DNA from: Heterotrichella gracilis
Lineage: Eukaryota > Sar > Xanthophyceae > Tribonematales > Xanthonemataceae
Length of the DNA stretch: 64,000 nucleotides
Direction: 5' to 3'
Assembly: GCA_032358255.1 (NCBI GenBank)
Contig: JAULBX010006664.1
Location: 248,001 to 312,000 of the forward strand
This document shows positions 25,432 to 36,245 of the stretch, one piece after another. The notes under the pieces are model-generated. The model searched no databases. It saw only the letters and a program-made list of their open reading frames with translations, and was not told the origin of the DNA. The translations under genes and the position numbers were made by a program. Position 1 is the first letter of the stretch. Each line of letters opens with the position of its first letter.

Positions 25432-28400
25432 ATGCTTTTAAAACAGAAAATTTTTCTTGGTTTTTTTTTATTTCTGTTTTTTATAAATCAGTCGCAAACA
25501 AATCAAAATGTTGTTTTCGATAAAGTAAAATCCAAAGGCTTAACTAACGCATTAATAAGTTGCATTTTCCAGGATCAAAAAGGTTATTTATGGATAGGTA
25601 CCACGGCCGGTCTTAATCGTTATGATGGATATAACTTTTTAAATTACCGCTGCGATAAAAAAGACACTAACACTTTAGGCTATCCGACCATAAGTAACAT
25701 TGTGCAATACGATGCCAATCAAATTATGATCGGTACGCGTCACGGGTTAAACATTTTCAATTACAGCACCAATGCTTTTAAACGTGTAAAAATAGATACA
25801 ACGGCAAGTAATTATCCAAAACGTTACAACATACAATGCATAAAAGAAAATAGCACGGGTCAAAAAATTGTTGGCACGAGCGATGGTGTTTACCGTTACG
25901 ATCCAACAAAAAATAGTTTAGAACCTTATTTTAATGGCAAGCAAAATTTGTTTGAAGGTTATGTCATTCAAAGTATGTGTTTTGACAGGGTTGGAAATTT
26001 ATGGGCTGGTGTAAAAAAAGTTGAGAACGGAAAAATTGTTACGGGTGTTTTCAGGTATAGTGAAACAGGAAAAAAAATTGATGAGATAAAGATATTGCAA
26101 GGTATCAATTCAGAACACATTGGTATATCAGAAGATTATTTAGGAAACATTTGGGTGGCCGTTGATGACGGTCTGGTAAGTATCAATCCATCCAGCTACA
26201 CACAAAACTACTATCCTGCACCGGAAGGTTTTTATTCTAATATTTCGTATTACCAAACAAAGGATAACATCATCTGGCAATGTTACTGGAGTTTTGGTTT
26301 AACCTCATTTGATATTGATAAAAAAGAATTTAAAGTTTATAAAGTAGATTCTGAAAATCCGAAATCTTTAATGAGTAACAAATGCTGGAGTTTATTTAAA
26401 GATGATAATGATATTTTGTGGGTTGGTACCGATGTGGGTTTGCAAAAATTAACCAGCAGCAGGCCAAGCGTTGAGATCGTAAAAAGAAATTTTCAAAATA
26501 CAGAGAACTCTTTTTTAAGTAACCGTGTATCGGCCGTATTGGCAAGCGAGCATCACAATAATATAATTGTGGCAGGTATAGATGGAGAAGGATTTTCAGT
26601 TTACAACCGAATTACAAAAATGGCGCAGAACTATGGGCCAAATGCCATCAATAAGAACGATGAGCGTTTTGTGAACGATTTTTATGAGGATGAAAAAGGA
26701 GATATTTATGCGGCGGGTGGGATTAATTTAAACAAGATCTCTATTGATGAAAATAATAAAATAACCGTTAAAAGTTATTTTAAAACGCCTGATCACTATT
26801 CGTACAGAATAGAAAAAGATCCGCACAATCCCGAGATCTTGTTTATTGGTGGTATTGGCGAGATAATTGTTTTTAATAAGGTGACCGAGACTTTTAATTT
26901 TATCAAAGAGCCAGCGGGAATTTCATCCTCTTTTATTTCGAGTTTTATTTTTAAGAACAAGGTTTATTTTACGCACATAAACGGTGTGTTAAGAATAGAT
27001 CCTGCAACATTAGAAATGGATGATCTACGTTTGCCGGATGTTGGTAATATAAATACTTCGGTTGTTTTTAACGACTCTACTGTTTTACTATCGTCGCAAT
27101 ACATGGGGCTTATAAAAGTGTTTCCAAATTCAAGACGATTTGAAACAGTCTTTAAAGGAAAATCAGATTTTTTTCCTGAGATAGCAGATCTATTGGTTTA
27201 TAAAGATATTGTTTGGATGGCGAGTCCAACCGGTTTATTAAAACATAATTTCCGTACCAACGAAACTTCTGAAATCACTGTAGAAGACGGTTTGCCAACA
27301 GAGATCATTCATCGCCTGGATATTTTAGATGGCTATTTATTTATTGCATCGCAGGATGGTTTGGTGATGTTCAATCCCGATTTCCAGGCATCGCATTTTA
27401 ATATGCCAAAAGTAGAGATCACTTCGGTGCAAGGTATAAGTGATGACTTTACGATCAACTCTTTTTTTAACGGCGATGAGATTTCGTTGACGGAGAAACA
27501 AAGTTCGTTTAAAATTAATTTTACCTTATTGGATTTTAATTTACCCGAAAAAAATTCTTACAAGTATAGGTTATTACCAATTGAAAAAGAATGGCAAACC
27601 TTGCATAACGAACATTCTGTAACCTATAATGCTTTAGCCGCCGGCACGTATAGCTTTGAGTTAAAAGGCGCCAACGGCGATCAGAACTGGAGCGGCGAAC
27701 CAATAGTTTTAAGAATAGTAATAGTGCCGCCATTTTATAAAGCACAATGGTTTCAGTTTCTTGTATTCGCAATTATTTTATTTGTCACTATTTTAATTAT
27801 TTATTTGCGTATCAGGTCCGACAGAAGAAAACAAATTTTATTAGAGAAGATCATTAAAGAACGTACCACAGAGATACAAACGCAACGATTAGAATTACTG
27901 GACAGTATAAATTATGCGCGACGAATTCAAAAAGCCTTGTTTGTTGGCGAGGATGTTTTAGTTGCCAGCACGCCAAAAAGTTTTATTTACAATAAACCAA
28001 AAGATAAATTAAGCGGCGATTTTTATTGGATAGGAAAACATAAAGATATGCTTATTGTTTTTGTGGGAGACTGCACAGGACATGGTGTTCCGGGTGCCAT
28101 GCTAAGTGTTGTTGGTACTTCTATTTTAAGTAAAGTGGTGCACGAAGAAGGAATATATATGCCCGGAGAGATCTTAACGCGTTTAAATTATTTATTTTTT
28201 AAACAGTTAAATCTAAAAGAAGATTACACGCGTGATGGTATGGATGCAAGCATTATTACCATCAATTTAGTGAACAAGAATGTTTATTTTTCTGCAGCAA
28301 ATAACGACGCCGTGTATTTTGAAAAAGACGCAATGGTTGAATTAAAATCAAAACGGGGATCCATTGGTTCGGCCGAAAACAGTGAATTCTCAACCATTAC

Positions 28401-28632
28401 TGTTTCAAACAGCGAAGGCCGTTTCTTTTACTTATATAGCGATGGTGTGAAGGATCAGTTTGGCGGACCAAAACATAAAAAACTATCTTCTAAACGTTTT
28501 AAAGAAATATTAGCAGAAACTTCGCATTTGCCAATTGGCGAGCAAAAAGAATTCATACATCAACAGGTAACAAGCTGGAAAGGCGATACGCCTCAAACTG
28601 ATGACATGATGGTGATTGGAATTAAGCTTTAA
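25432..28632 (+). CDS. Propeller sensor with SpoIIE-type phosphatase output
   Basis: The 1066-residue protein has a signal peptide (1-20), many two-component-regulator propeller repeats (about 30-680; GYLWIGTTAGLNRYDGYNF and ILWVGTDVGLQKL are examples), a Y_Y_Y domain (about 690-765) and one transmembrane helix (about 778-798). Next come a coiled coil with LLDSINYARRIQKAL and a SpoIIE/PP2C phosphatase (about 870-1066). The phosphatase has its metal-binding acids: SGDFYW, GDCTGHGVPGAM, YSDGVKDQFGG, TDDMMVI. It should sense something outside the inner membrane and dephosphorylate a cytoplasmic Ser/Thr target such as an anti-sigma antagonist. It has no histidine-kinase domain. Confidence 0.93.
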   Translation: MLLKQKIFLGFFLFLFFINQSQTNQNVVFDKVKSKGLTNALISCIFQDQKGYLWIGTTAGLNRYDGYNFLNYRCDKKDTNTLGYPTISNIVQYDANQIMIGTRHGLNIFNYSTNAFKRVKIDTTASNYPKRYNIQCIKENSTGQKIVGTSDGVYRYDPTKNSLEPYFNGKQNLFEGYVIQSMCFDRVGNLWAGVKKVENGKIVTGVFRYSETGKKIDEIKILQGINSEHIGISEDYLGNIWVAVDDGLVSINPSSYTQNYYPAPEGFYSNISYYQTKDNIIWQCYWSFGLTSFDIDKKEFKVYKVDSENPKSLMSNKCWSLFKDDNDILWVGTDVGLQKLTSSRPSVEIVKRNFQNTENSFLSNRVSAVLASEHHNNIIVAGIDGEGFSVYNRITKMAQNYGPNAINKNDERFVNDFYEDEKGDIYAAGGINLNKISIDENNKITVKSYFKTPDHYSYRIEKDPHNPEILFIGGIGEIIVFNKVTETFNFIKEPAGISSSFISSFIFKNKVYFTHINGVLRIDPATLEMDDLRLPDVGNINTSVVFNDSTVLLSSQYMGLIKVFPNSRRFETVFKGKSDFFPEIADLLVYKDIVWMASPTGLLKHNFRTNETSEITVEDGLPTEIIHRLDILDGYLFIASQDGLVMFNPDFQASHFNMPKVEITSVQGISDDFTINSFFNGDEISLTEKQSSFKINFTLLDFNLPEKNSYKYRLLPIEKEWQTLHNEHSVTYNALAAGTYSFELKGANGDQNWSGEPIVLRIVIVPPFYKAQWFQFLVFAIILFVTILIIYLRIRSDRRKQILLEKIIKERTTEIQTQRLELLDSINYARRIQKALFVGEDVLVASTPKSFIYNKPKDKLSGDFYWIGKHKDMLIVFVGDCTGHGVPGAMLSVVGTSILSKVVHEEGIYMPGEILTRLNYLFFKQLNLKEDYTRDGMDASIITINLVNKNVYFSAANNDAVYFEKDAMVELKSKRGSIGSAENSEFSTITVSNSEGRFFYLYSDGVKDQFGGPKHKKLSSKRFKEILAETSHLPIGEQKEFIHQQVTSWKGDTPQTDDMMVIGIKL

Positions 28633-29477
28633 TCCACTTTACTAGTGGCGTTAGCCAGGTTTTTATAACCGGTAATATCCATTTTTATACTACCAATCAA
28701 AATATCTGCTTTTACGCGCATTGGTAAGTGGTTGTCATCATCACTTATCCAAACATTAAGGTCTTCTTCTTTTTTAAATACACGTCCTTTTTGTACGATC
28801 GGTCTGAATTTTAAACAACGGAATTTTCCAATATCGGTATCAATGGTTTCTTTACCCATAAATTTAATTTTTAAAGGCCAGATCTCTTTATCTACAAAAC
28901 AGGTAAGGCTAAACAGATCGCCTGCTTTTGCATTGCTGAGGTCCATATTACGTGCAGAATAAAAAGCACTTACCATATCTTGTATTCCCGCAGGAATATC
29001 AAATTTTTCGTTGTTACCAATATCTACTTTTTTGGTATAATGGTTAAAAGCATAATCCTGGCTAAATTTATAGCCGCCTTCATCTACACGTCTCACGAAT
29101 AACCAAGGCAGCATAGCATCTTTGTCCATGTACGTTTCGTAACGGTCGCGCACTTTAAAGAACCAATCTGTACTTCCAATGGTGTAACCGCTACCAACAA
29201 TGTGATAAACTTTTCTTCCGCTTACTTCTATGAGGTCGGGCTTTACTTCTAAAATAGCCACGCCTGCATTTAGCATGCCGTAGTGCAAACGGTAGGTCAA
29301 TACCTCGCCTTGTTTAAACGCTTTGTTAACCGTAGATGGTAATCCATCAGTTCCTGTTTGTGATTGTATAGCTTCAGAAATTTCAGAAGCCCTGTCAACC
29401 TTATATCCAGCCGAAAACAAGGCAATTACTGCCGTTATAACACCGACTTTAATTGAAATATGTTTTATAGTTTGCAT
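28629..29477 (-). CDS. DUF3108 secreted protein
   Basis: The 282-residue protein has a signal segment (about 8-24). The mature part opens with GEVLTYRLHYGMLNAGVAIL and closes with HLPMRVKADILIGSIKMDIT, both diagnostic of DUF3108, a lipocalin-like envelope family. Known members are periplasmic but their ligand is not established. The gene lies 47 bases after the acyltransferase stop on the same strand, so a link to lipid metabolism is possible. Its stop overlaps the SpoIIE gene's end by 4 bases, tail to tail. Confidence 0.85.
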   Translation of the reverse strand: MQTIKHISIKVGVITAVIALFSAGYKVDRASEISEAIQSQTGTDGLPSTVNKAFKQGEVLTYRLHYGMLNAGVAILEVKPDLIEVSGRKVYHIVGSGYTIGSTDWFFKVRDRYETYMDKDAMLPWLFVRRVDEGGYKFSQDYAFNHYTKKVDIGNNEKFDIPAGIQDMVSAFYSARNMDLSNAKAGDLFSLTCFVDKEIWPLKIKFMGKETIDTDIGKFRCLKFRPIVQKGRVFKKEEDLNVWISDDDNHLPMRVKADILIGSIKMDITGYKNLANATSKVD

Positions 29478-29524
29478 ACAGGTTATATTCCAAATGGCGT
29501 GCCAAAGAAACAGTTTATGGGCAG

Positions 29525-30844
29525 CTAAAATTTGTTAATTAAAGATAGTAATTCTTTCCGTTTTTCGGAAAGTTCGCTGTAAAGTTTTTTATTACGGGCT
29601 ATCCGGTAAAGGCCAAGTGTTTTCTTTGTAAAAGGCCGGTAATACAAACTTATCCACGCGCAAGCAATTAATAACGAGCAAATAAATAAAGGCGGAAAAA
29701 TAGTCTCTGAGAACGAATAGCTAATAACAAACCATAAAACATAATTAAGCATAAAAAATATCATGCCTAATGCGATCGCAAATGAAGAGTAAAATTCTTT
29801 GTTCTTTACGATCTTGCGTGCTAGTTTTTCAGTCGCGAAATAAGGTAAATAGTTGCCTACCAAAGCAATGATGAAAACAGGCATACCTGCTATCAATAAA
29901 AATGTTCTGAAAAATAAATGCAGGGCCGACTGTTTATATTTTTGGCGCGGACTAATTAACCAATCCCTCAAATTATTTTTCTTAAGCAGGTCAAAATAAT
30001 CTTTTGCTTTTGTTTTAAATTCAGAAAGTATTTCGGGGCGTTCAACTTCGGCCGTATTTACTTTTTCGGTAAGTTCTTTTAATACAACAAAATCATTGTA
30101 CTTATCTCTAAAAGTTAATCCACGTTCTTTCAGAGTATCTTTTTTTAAAAGTATCTCTACCTGGTAAACGGTTTCATCGTTTTGGGGGTTATTAATATGG
30201 GTAATCAGCTCCTTCATTTTTGGGGCCAGTATTTGCAGGAAGTTGTTATTAGCTTTAGCGGGGTTTTCCCTGTACTCTTGAATAAAATCTTTTACGGCAA
30301 TAGGTTCGCCCACATTGTAAAAAGCGGTACTTCTAAACTTATCTGGTTTGCTGTAATTAATTCCGACCGGCAAAACTGTTAAATTGTTATTTTCACCCAA
30401 ATACTCATACGCACCAAAAATCATGCGGCTAACGCCTTTTTTAAGGGGTCTAAGACGCCTTTCCTGAACGCATAACCCCTCGGCAAAAACAATAATTTTA
30501 GAATTCTTCTTTAAAAATTTATTGACCATGCTGTAGGCCTCATCATTTTTTTTAAGTCCCTCACGACCTCCATCCTGTATCCTAAATATGGGTACAATGC
30601 CCAGCCTGCTCAGGAACCAGGCAGCAAAGCCGGGTTTAAAGGCATCGCCCCTGGCTAAGTATTTTACCTTAATAGGGTAACTAAGGTGGGTAATAAGGAT
30701 GGGATCGGTAAAAGCATTAGGGTGATTCATGGCAATTATGACCGGACCCTTGACTTTAATATTTTTAATATTTCGCCCTTGAATTCTTTTATAGAAAACA
30801 GGTAAAACAAAACTTATCCAATATCTTAAAATATGCCAGATCAT
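29525..30844 (-). CDS. PlsC-type glycerol-phosphate acyltransferase
   Basis: The 439-residue protein has the acyltransferase motifs near its N-terminus: VIIAMNHPNAFTDPILI, then RLGIVPIFR (glycerol-phosphate binding), IIVFAEGLCVQE and VLPVGINY. The His-to-Asp spacing in NHPNAFTD is one residue longer than in E. coli PlsC (NHxxxxD). This fits the branch that includes yeast Gat1-like enzymes. Two to four transmembrane helices lie in the C-terminal part (about 320-420). It probably makes lysophosphatidic or phosphatidic acid; the exact acceptor is not certain. Confidence 0.85.
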   Translation of the reverse strand: MIWHILRYWISFVLPVFYKRIQGRNIKNIKVKGPVIIAMNHPNAFTDPILITHLSYPIKVKYLARGDAFKPGFAAWFLSRLGIVPIFRIQDGGREGLKKNDEAYSMVNKFLKKNSKIIVFAEGLCVQERRLRPLKKGVSRMIFGAYEYLGENNNLTVLPVGINYSKPDKFRSTAFYNVGEPIAVKDFIQEYRENPAKANNNFLQILAPKMKELITHINNPQNDETVYQVEILLKKDTLKERGLTFRDKYNDFVVLKELTEKVNTAEVERPEILSEFKTKAKDYFDLLKKNNLRDWLISPRQKYKQSALHLFFRTFLLIAGMPVFIIALVGNYLPYFATEKLARKIVKNKEFYSSFAIALGMIFFMLNYVLWFVISYSFSETIFPPLFICSLLIACAWISLYYRPFTKKTLGLYRIARNKKLYSELSEKRKELLSLINKF

Positions 30845-30978
30845 CTGTAAAAAATATTGGCTAAAAATACTCTAATTTTCGACACTAAATTCTTAATATG
30901 TTGTTAGTAAAATTAACACTTTTTTATAGCCTGCAATCCGCATTTTTTCAGTATATTTAAAGGATAATTAAAAAATAA

Positions 30979-32946
<1,968 letters not shown>

Positions 32947-32958
32947 TTAATTTTAAGT

Positions 32959-33417
32959 ATGCAGTCAAAAGCAAAAACTGTTGACGATTATTTTAAAAAG
33001 CTTCCTGACGACAGGAAGGCTCCTATGAATGAGCTAAGAAAAGTAATTCTTAAAAATTTACCAAAAGGTTTTAAAGAATGTATGGCATATGGCATGGTGG
33101 GATACGTTGTTCCGCTTTCCATGTATCCTGCGGGCTATCATTGTGACCCCTCATTACCACTGGGTTTCATGAACATAGCGTCTCAAAAGAATTTTATTGC
33201 TTTATATCACATGGGCATTTACGGTAGTCCAAAATTATTGAAATGGTTTACCGATGAATATCCAAAACACTCCAAAGCAAAATTAGATATGGGTAAAAGT
33301 TGTATCCGTTTCAAAAAACCGGATCAAATTCCCTACAAGTTAATTGGAGAATTAGCAGCGAAAATAACTCCGGAAAAATGGATCGAGATCTACGAAAGCC
33401 ATCTAAAAAAACAGTAA
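32959..33417 (+). CDS. DUF1801 protein
   Basis: The 152-residue cytoplasmic protein matches DUF1801 (YdhG-like): VDDYFKKLPDDRKAPMNELR at the start, then KECMAYGMVGYVVPL, KNFIALYHMGIYG, and KAKLDMGKSCIRFKKPDQIP. Relatives are described as frataxin-like or iron-chaperone-like by fold, but a function for this form is not established. It follows gyrB within the same transcript and is followed by a terminator. Confidence 0.85.
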   Translation: MQSKAKTVDDYFKKLPDDRKAPMNELRKVILKNLPKGFKECMAYGMVGYVVPLSMYPAGYHCDPSLPLGFMNIASQKNFIALYHMGIYGSPKLLKWFTDEYPKHSKAKLDMGKSCIRFKKPDQIPYKLIGELAAKITPEKWIEIYESHLKKQ

Positions 33418-33431
33418 TTCGTTAAATAATA

Positions 33432-33463
33432 AAATGCTTATCTTAGGGTAAGCATTTTTTTTT
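33432..33463 (+). terminator. Rho-independent terminator after gyrB-DUF1801
   Basis: AAATGCTTA and TAAGCATTT form a 9-pair stem around an 8-base loop, then nine T. The last T residues lie within the TTG start codon of the next gene. Confidence 0.75.
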
Positions 33464-34442
33464 GATCTCAAATAAGACCATATTCATTTCTCCGCTTGAT
33501 TGGGGTTTAGGCCACGCTACGCGCTGCGTTCCCATTATTAAAGAATTATGTGCGGGCAATAAAGTGATCATTGGAACAACTGTTTTAAACAGGATTTTTT
33601 TTGATAAGAATTTTCCGGAGCTGCAAAAAATAAATTTGCCTTCGTATAATATCAAGTACTCAAATAACTTACCGGTTTGGGTAAAAATTTTGCTACAGTG
33701 GCCAAAAATAAACGCGGTAATTAAAGAAGAAAAAAAATTATTAAAGCAAATAATTGCTGAACATAAGATAGATCTGGTGATAAGCGACAATCGTTTTGGT
33801 TTGTACAATAAAAATGTAGAAAGTATTTTTATTACGCATCAATTAAATTTAAAGTCGCCACTTTTTTTAGGTCTGGCCAATAAAAAAAACAAAGAATATA
33901 TTCATCAATTCAATAAAGTTTGGGTGCCGGATCATAAAAATGAGAACGAGCGTTTGTCAGGCCAGTTAAGCGATTCGGCGGGTATTAAAATTCCGATTGA
34001 GTATATCGGACCAAAAAGCGCGTTAGCGGAAATAGAAATAAATTCTATTGAACAGGAAAAATGTGATCTTTTAATTTTGCTTTCCGGCGTTGAACCTCAA
34101 CGAACTATTTTAGAAAATAAGTTGCTCGAGAAATTTAAAGACTCGTCAAAAAAAATTATTTTGGTACGAGGGTCTGACAGTGAATTTCACGCCATAAATA
34201 GAAATATCAGCGTTTTTAATTTTGCATTCGCTGGCGAATTAAAAAAAATAATTTTAAACGCCGATACAGTTATTTGCAGAAGTGGTTTCAGCACGTTAAT
34301 GGATCTTTATCTTTTAAAAAAGAAAAAAATAATTTTAATTCCAACACCCGGGCAAACGGAACAGGAATATTTAGCCGAATATTGGCGTGAAAATTTTGGT
34401 ACGCAAAAGATAATGCAGAGTGAGATCGGTAATTTTGTTTAG
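33462..34442 (+). CDS. MurG-like glycosyltransferase
   Basis: The only start that keeps the family's N-terminus (FISPLDWGLGHATRCVPII) is the TTG at 33462, right on the T-run of the preceding terminator. The 326-residue protein is a GT-B enzyme of the kind related to MurG: GLGHATR near residue 15 for the acceptor side, ILVRGSDS in the linker, and CRSGFSTLMDLYLLKKKKII near the C-terminus for the UDP-sugar side. The sugar and acceptor are unknown. How it is transcribed past the hairpin is unclear. Confidence 0.8.
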   Translation: MISNKTIFISPLDWGLGHATRCVPIIKELCAGNKVIIGTTVLNRIFFDKNFPELQKINLPSYNIKYSNNLPVWVKILLQWPKINAVIKEEKKLLKQIIAEHKIDLVISDNRFGLYNKNVESIFITHQLNLKSPLFLGLANKKNKEYIHQFNKVWVPDHKNENERLSGQLSDSAGIKIPIEYIGPKSALAEIEINSIEQEKCDLLILLSGVEPQRTILENKLLEKFKDSSKKIILVRGSDSEFHAINRNISVFNFAFAGELKKIILNADTVICRSGFSTLMDLYLLKKKKIILIPTPGQTEQEYLAEYWRENFGTQKIMQSEIGNFV

Positions 34443-34473
34443 AAATAAGACGTTTAAATAAAAGTCTAAAATG

Positions 34474-35124
34474 CTAATTTTTTGGGCTGTGTCCTGTGGG
34501 TTTGCTATTGTGTTTGGCTAACAATAAAACGATTGATAACGAGCAGCTAAAATGCGAAAGCTGAATTTTATTGCCAGGTAAGCCATTCATAAAAAAAGAA
34601 AGTTTATTTTCTTTACTTAAAATCGTTCCGGTAAAATCTTTCTTAACGTTTTGGCACTGATTAATCACCTCGTCGTTAAATATTTTTTGAGTTTCCGTTT
34701 CGTTTTTTGATTTTAATCTAAAGGTTTTGTCAAACTCTGTATTTCCTGTCTTAATATCTACAGAACCTAACAACTCCCCTAACTTAGAGAATATAGATTC
34801 TTTGTATAAACTAAATTCAACTAATTGTCCATTATCTAAAAAAATATCCATTCGGGTAACTATTGTCCGGTTCTTGCCCGTGCCAACATAATAGGTGTTA
34901 ACCTGAATGACCTTTTGATTAAAACTACCTGTTAACGCAAGTAAGTTTTTTTTGTTAGAAGGCATTGGTGTTTTTATACTGATTTGATTTTTTGAAAACA
35001 GATCATAAACATTATCCCAAGATCTCACAAAAGTTTTATTCTGGTACCGAATGGCAAAATAAATTAGTAAGAAAAGCGGACTTGAAAACGCAACAATGGC
35101 TAAAAATATTTTTAAGGCTTCCAA
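34474..35124 (-). CDS. Membrane-anchored protein of unknown function
   Basis: The start is TTG at 35124, one base after the upstream stop, so it is coupled to the ferredoxin-NADP reductase gene. The 216-residue protein has an N-terminal membrane helix (about 5-25). A soluble domain follows (VNTYYVGTGKNRTIVTRMDI, then VEFSLYKESIFSKLGELLGS), and a hydrophobic patch lies near the C-terminus (SCSLSIVLLLAKH). I do not recognise a family. Confidence 0.6.
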   Translation of the reverse strand: MEALKIFLAIVAFSSPLFLLIYFAIRYQNKTFVRSWDNVYDLFSKNQISIKTPMPSNKKNLLALTGSFNQKVIQVNTYYVGTGKNRTIVTRMDIFLDNGQLVEFSLYKESIFSKLGELLGSVDIKTGNTEFDKTFRLKSKNETETQKIFNDEVINQCQNVKKDFTGTILSKENKLSFFMNGLPGNKIQLSHFSCSLSIVLLLAKHNSKPTGHSPKN

Positions 35125-35125
35125 A

Positions 35126-36136
35126 TTAAAATTCGTGTACGCCTTGAACGGTGGTGTATTTCATAGTGTATTTAACCCCCGGGTTCATGTATTTATAAGC
35201 GCTGTGACTCATTAAAGCCGCTTCGTGAAAACCACAAAGGATCAGTTTTAATTTGTTTTTATAGGTATTAATATCACCAATTGCGTAAATGCCCGGAACG
35301 TTAGTGCTATAATCATCCGTATTTACTTCGATTGCATTTTTGTCAAGGTTCAAACCCCAATTTTCAATCGGCCCTAATTTTGGACTAAGACCGAATAGCG
35401 GAATTAAATGATCGGTTGCAATTGTATTTTTTTCCTGAGTTTTTGCGTTTATTAGTTCTACCGCTTCAAGATGATCATTACCCGAAACTGATAAAATATT
35501 GGTGTTCAATAATAATTTTATTTTTCCCGAAGCATTGAGCGCCATTACTTTTGCAACGCTGTCAGGTGCGCCTCTAAAGCTTTCGCTCCGGTGCACCAGC
35601 GTTAATTCGCTACAAACTTCACTTAAAAAAATAGCCCAATCCAAAGCGCTGTCGCCGCCGCCGGCAATTATCATTTTTTTATTACGATATTTTTCAGGAT
35701 CAAGGATCATATAATTAACCCCTTTTCCATTCTCAAATTTCTCTAAACCCGCAATTTCGGGTTTGCGGGGTTCAAAACAACCCAATCCGCCTGCAATTAC
35801 AACCACCTTTGCCTGTATTTGAGTGCCCATATTTGTAGTAAGTAAAAAATCTGCTTCGGCACGTTTCTCTAGTTTTTCAATACGTTCGCCTAAAGTAAAA
35901 CCCGGTTTAAAAGGCTCGCCTTGTTTCATTAAATTTTCTACCAACTCTTGTGCAAGAATACTTGGAAAGCCAGGAATATCGTAAATTGGTTTTTTTGGGT
36001 AAATTTCAGACAATTGGCCACCTACCTGGGGAAGATAATCCACTAAATGGCAACGCATTTTTAATAAACCTGCTTCAAAAATGGCGAATAACCCTACTGG
36101 TCCGGCCCCTACTATAACTAAATCTGTATTGATCAT
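35126..36136 (-). CDS. Ferredoxin-NADP reductase, thioredoxin-reductase-like type
   Basis: I start at the ATG at 36136; a TTG 33 bases upstream would add residues before the FAD motif. The product of about 336 residues has the FAD-binding LVIVGAGPVGLFAIFEAG, then QVGGQLSEIYPKKPIYDIPG, and the NADPH-binding IIAGGGDSALDWAIFL. It ends with GIYAIGDINTYKNKLKLILC and a C-terminal aromatic tail. There is no CxxC redox pair between the domains. This marks the bacterial YumC-type ferredoxin-NADP reductase, not thioredoxin reductase. It would supply or take electrons from ferredoxin or flavodoxin. Confidence 0.9.
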   Translation of the reverse strand: MINTDLVIVGAGPVGLFAIFEAGLLKMRCHLVDYLPQVGGQLSEIYPKKPIYDIPGFPSILAQELVENLMKQGEPFKPGFTLGERIEKLEKRAEADFLLTTNMGTQIQAKVVVIAGGLGCFEPRKPEIAGLEKFENGKGVNYMILDPEKYRNKKMIIAGGGDSALDWAIFLSEVCSELTLVHRSESFRGAPDSVAKVMALNASGKIKLLLNTNILSVSGNDHLEAVELINAKTQEKNTIATDHLIPLFGLSPKLGPIENWGLNLDKNAIEVNTDDYSTNVPGIYAIGDINTYKNKLKLILCGFHEAALMSHSAYKYMNPGVKYTMKYTTVQGVHEF

Positions 36137-36245
36137 TTTAATTGCGGTAAAGGTATGATTTTTGGCCAAGTGTTAAAACCAAAATTTTATTAAAATAGTT
36201 TAATTTTTTTTACCTATCTTTAATCCTTAAATAAAAAATTAAAAC

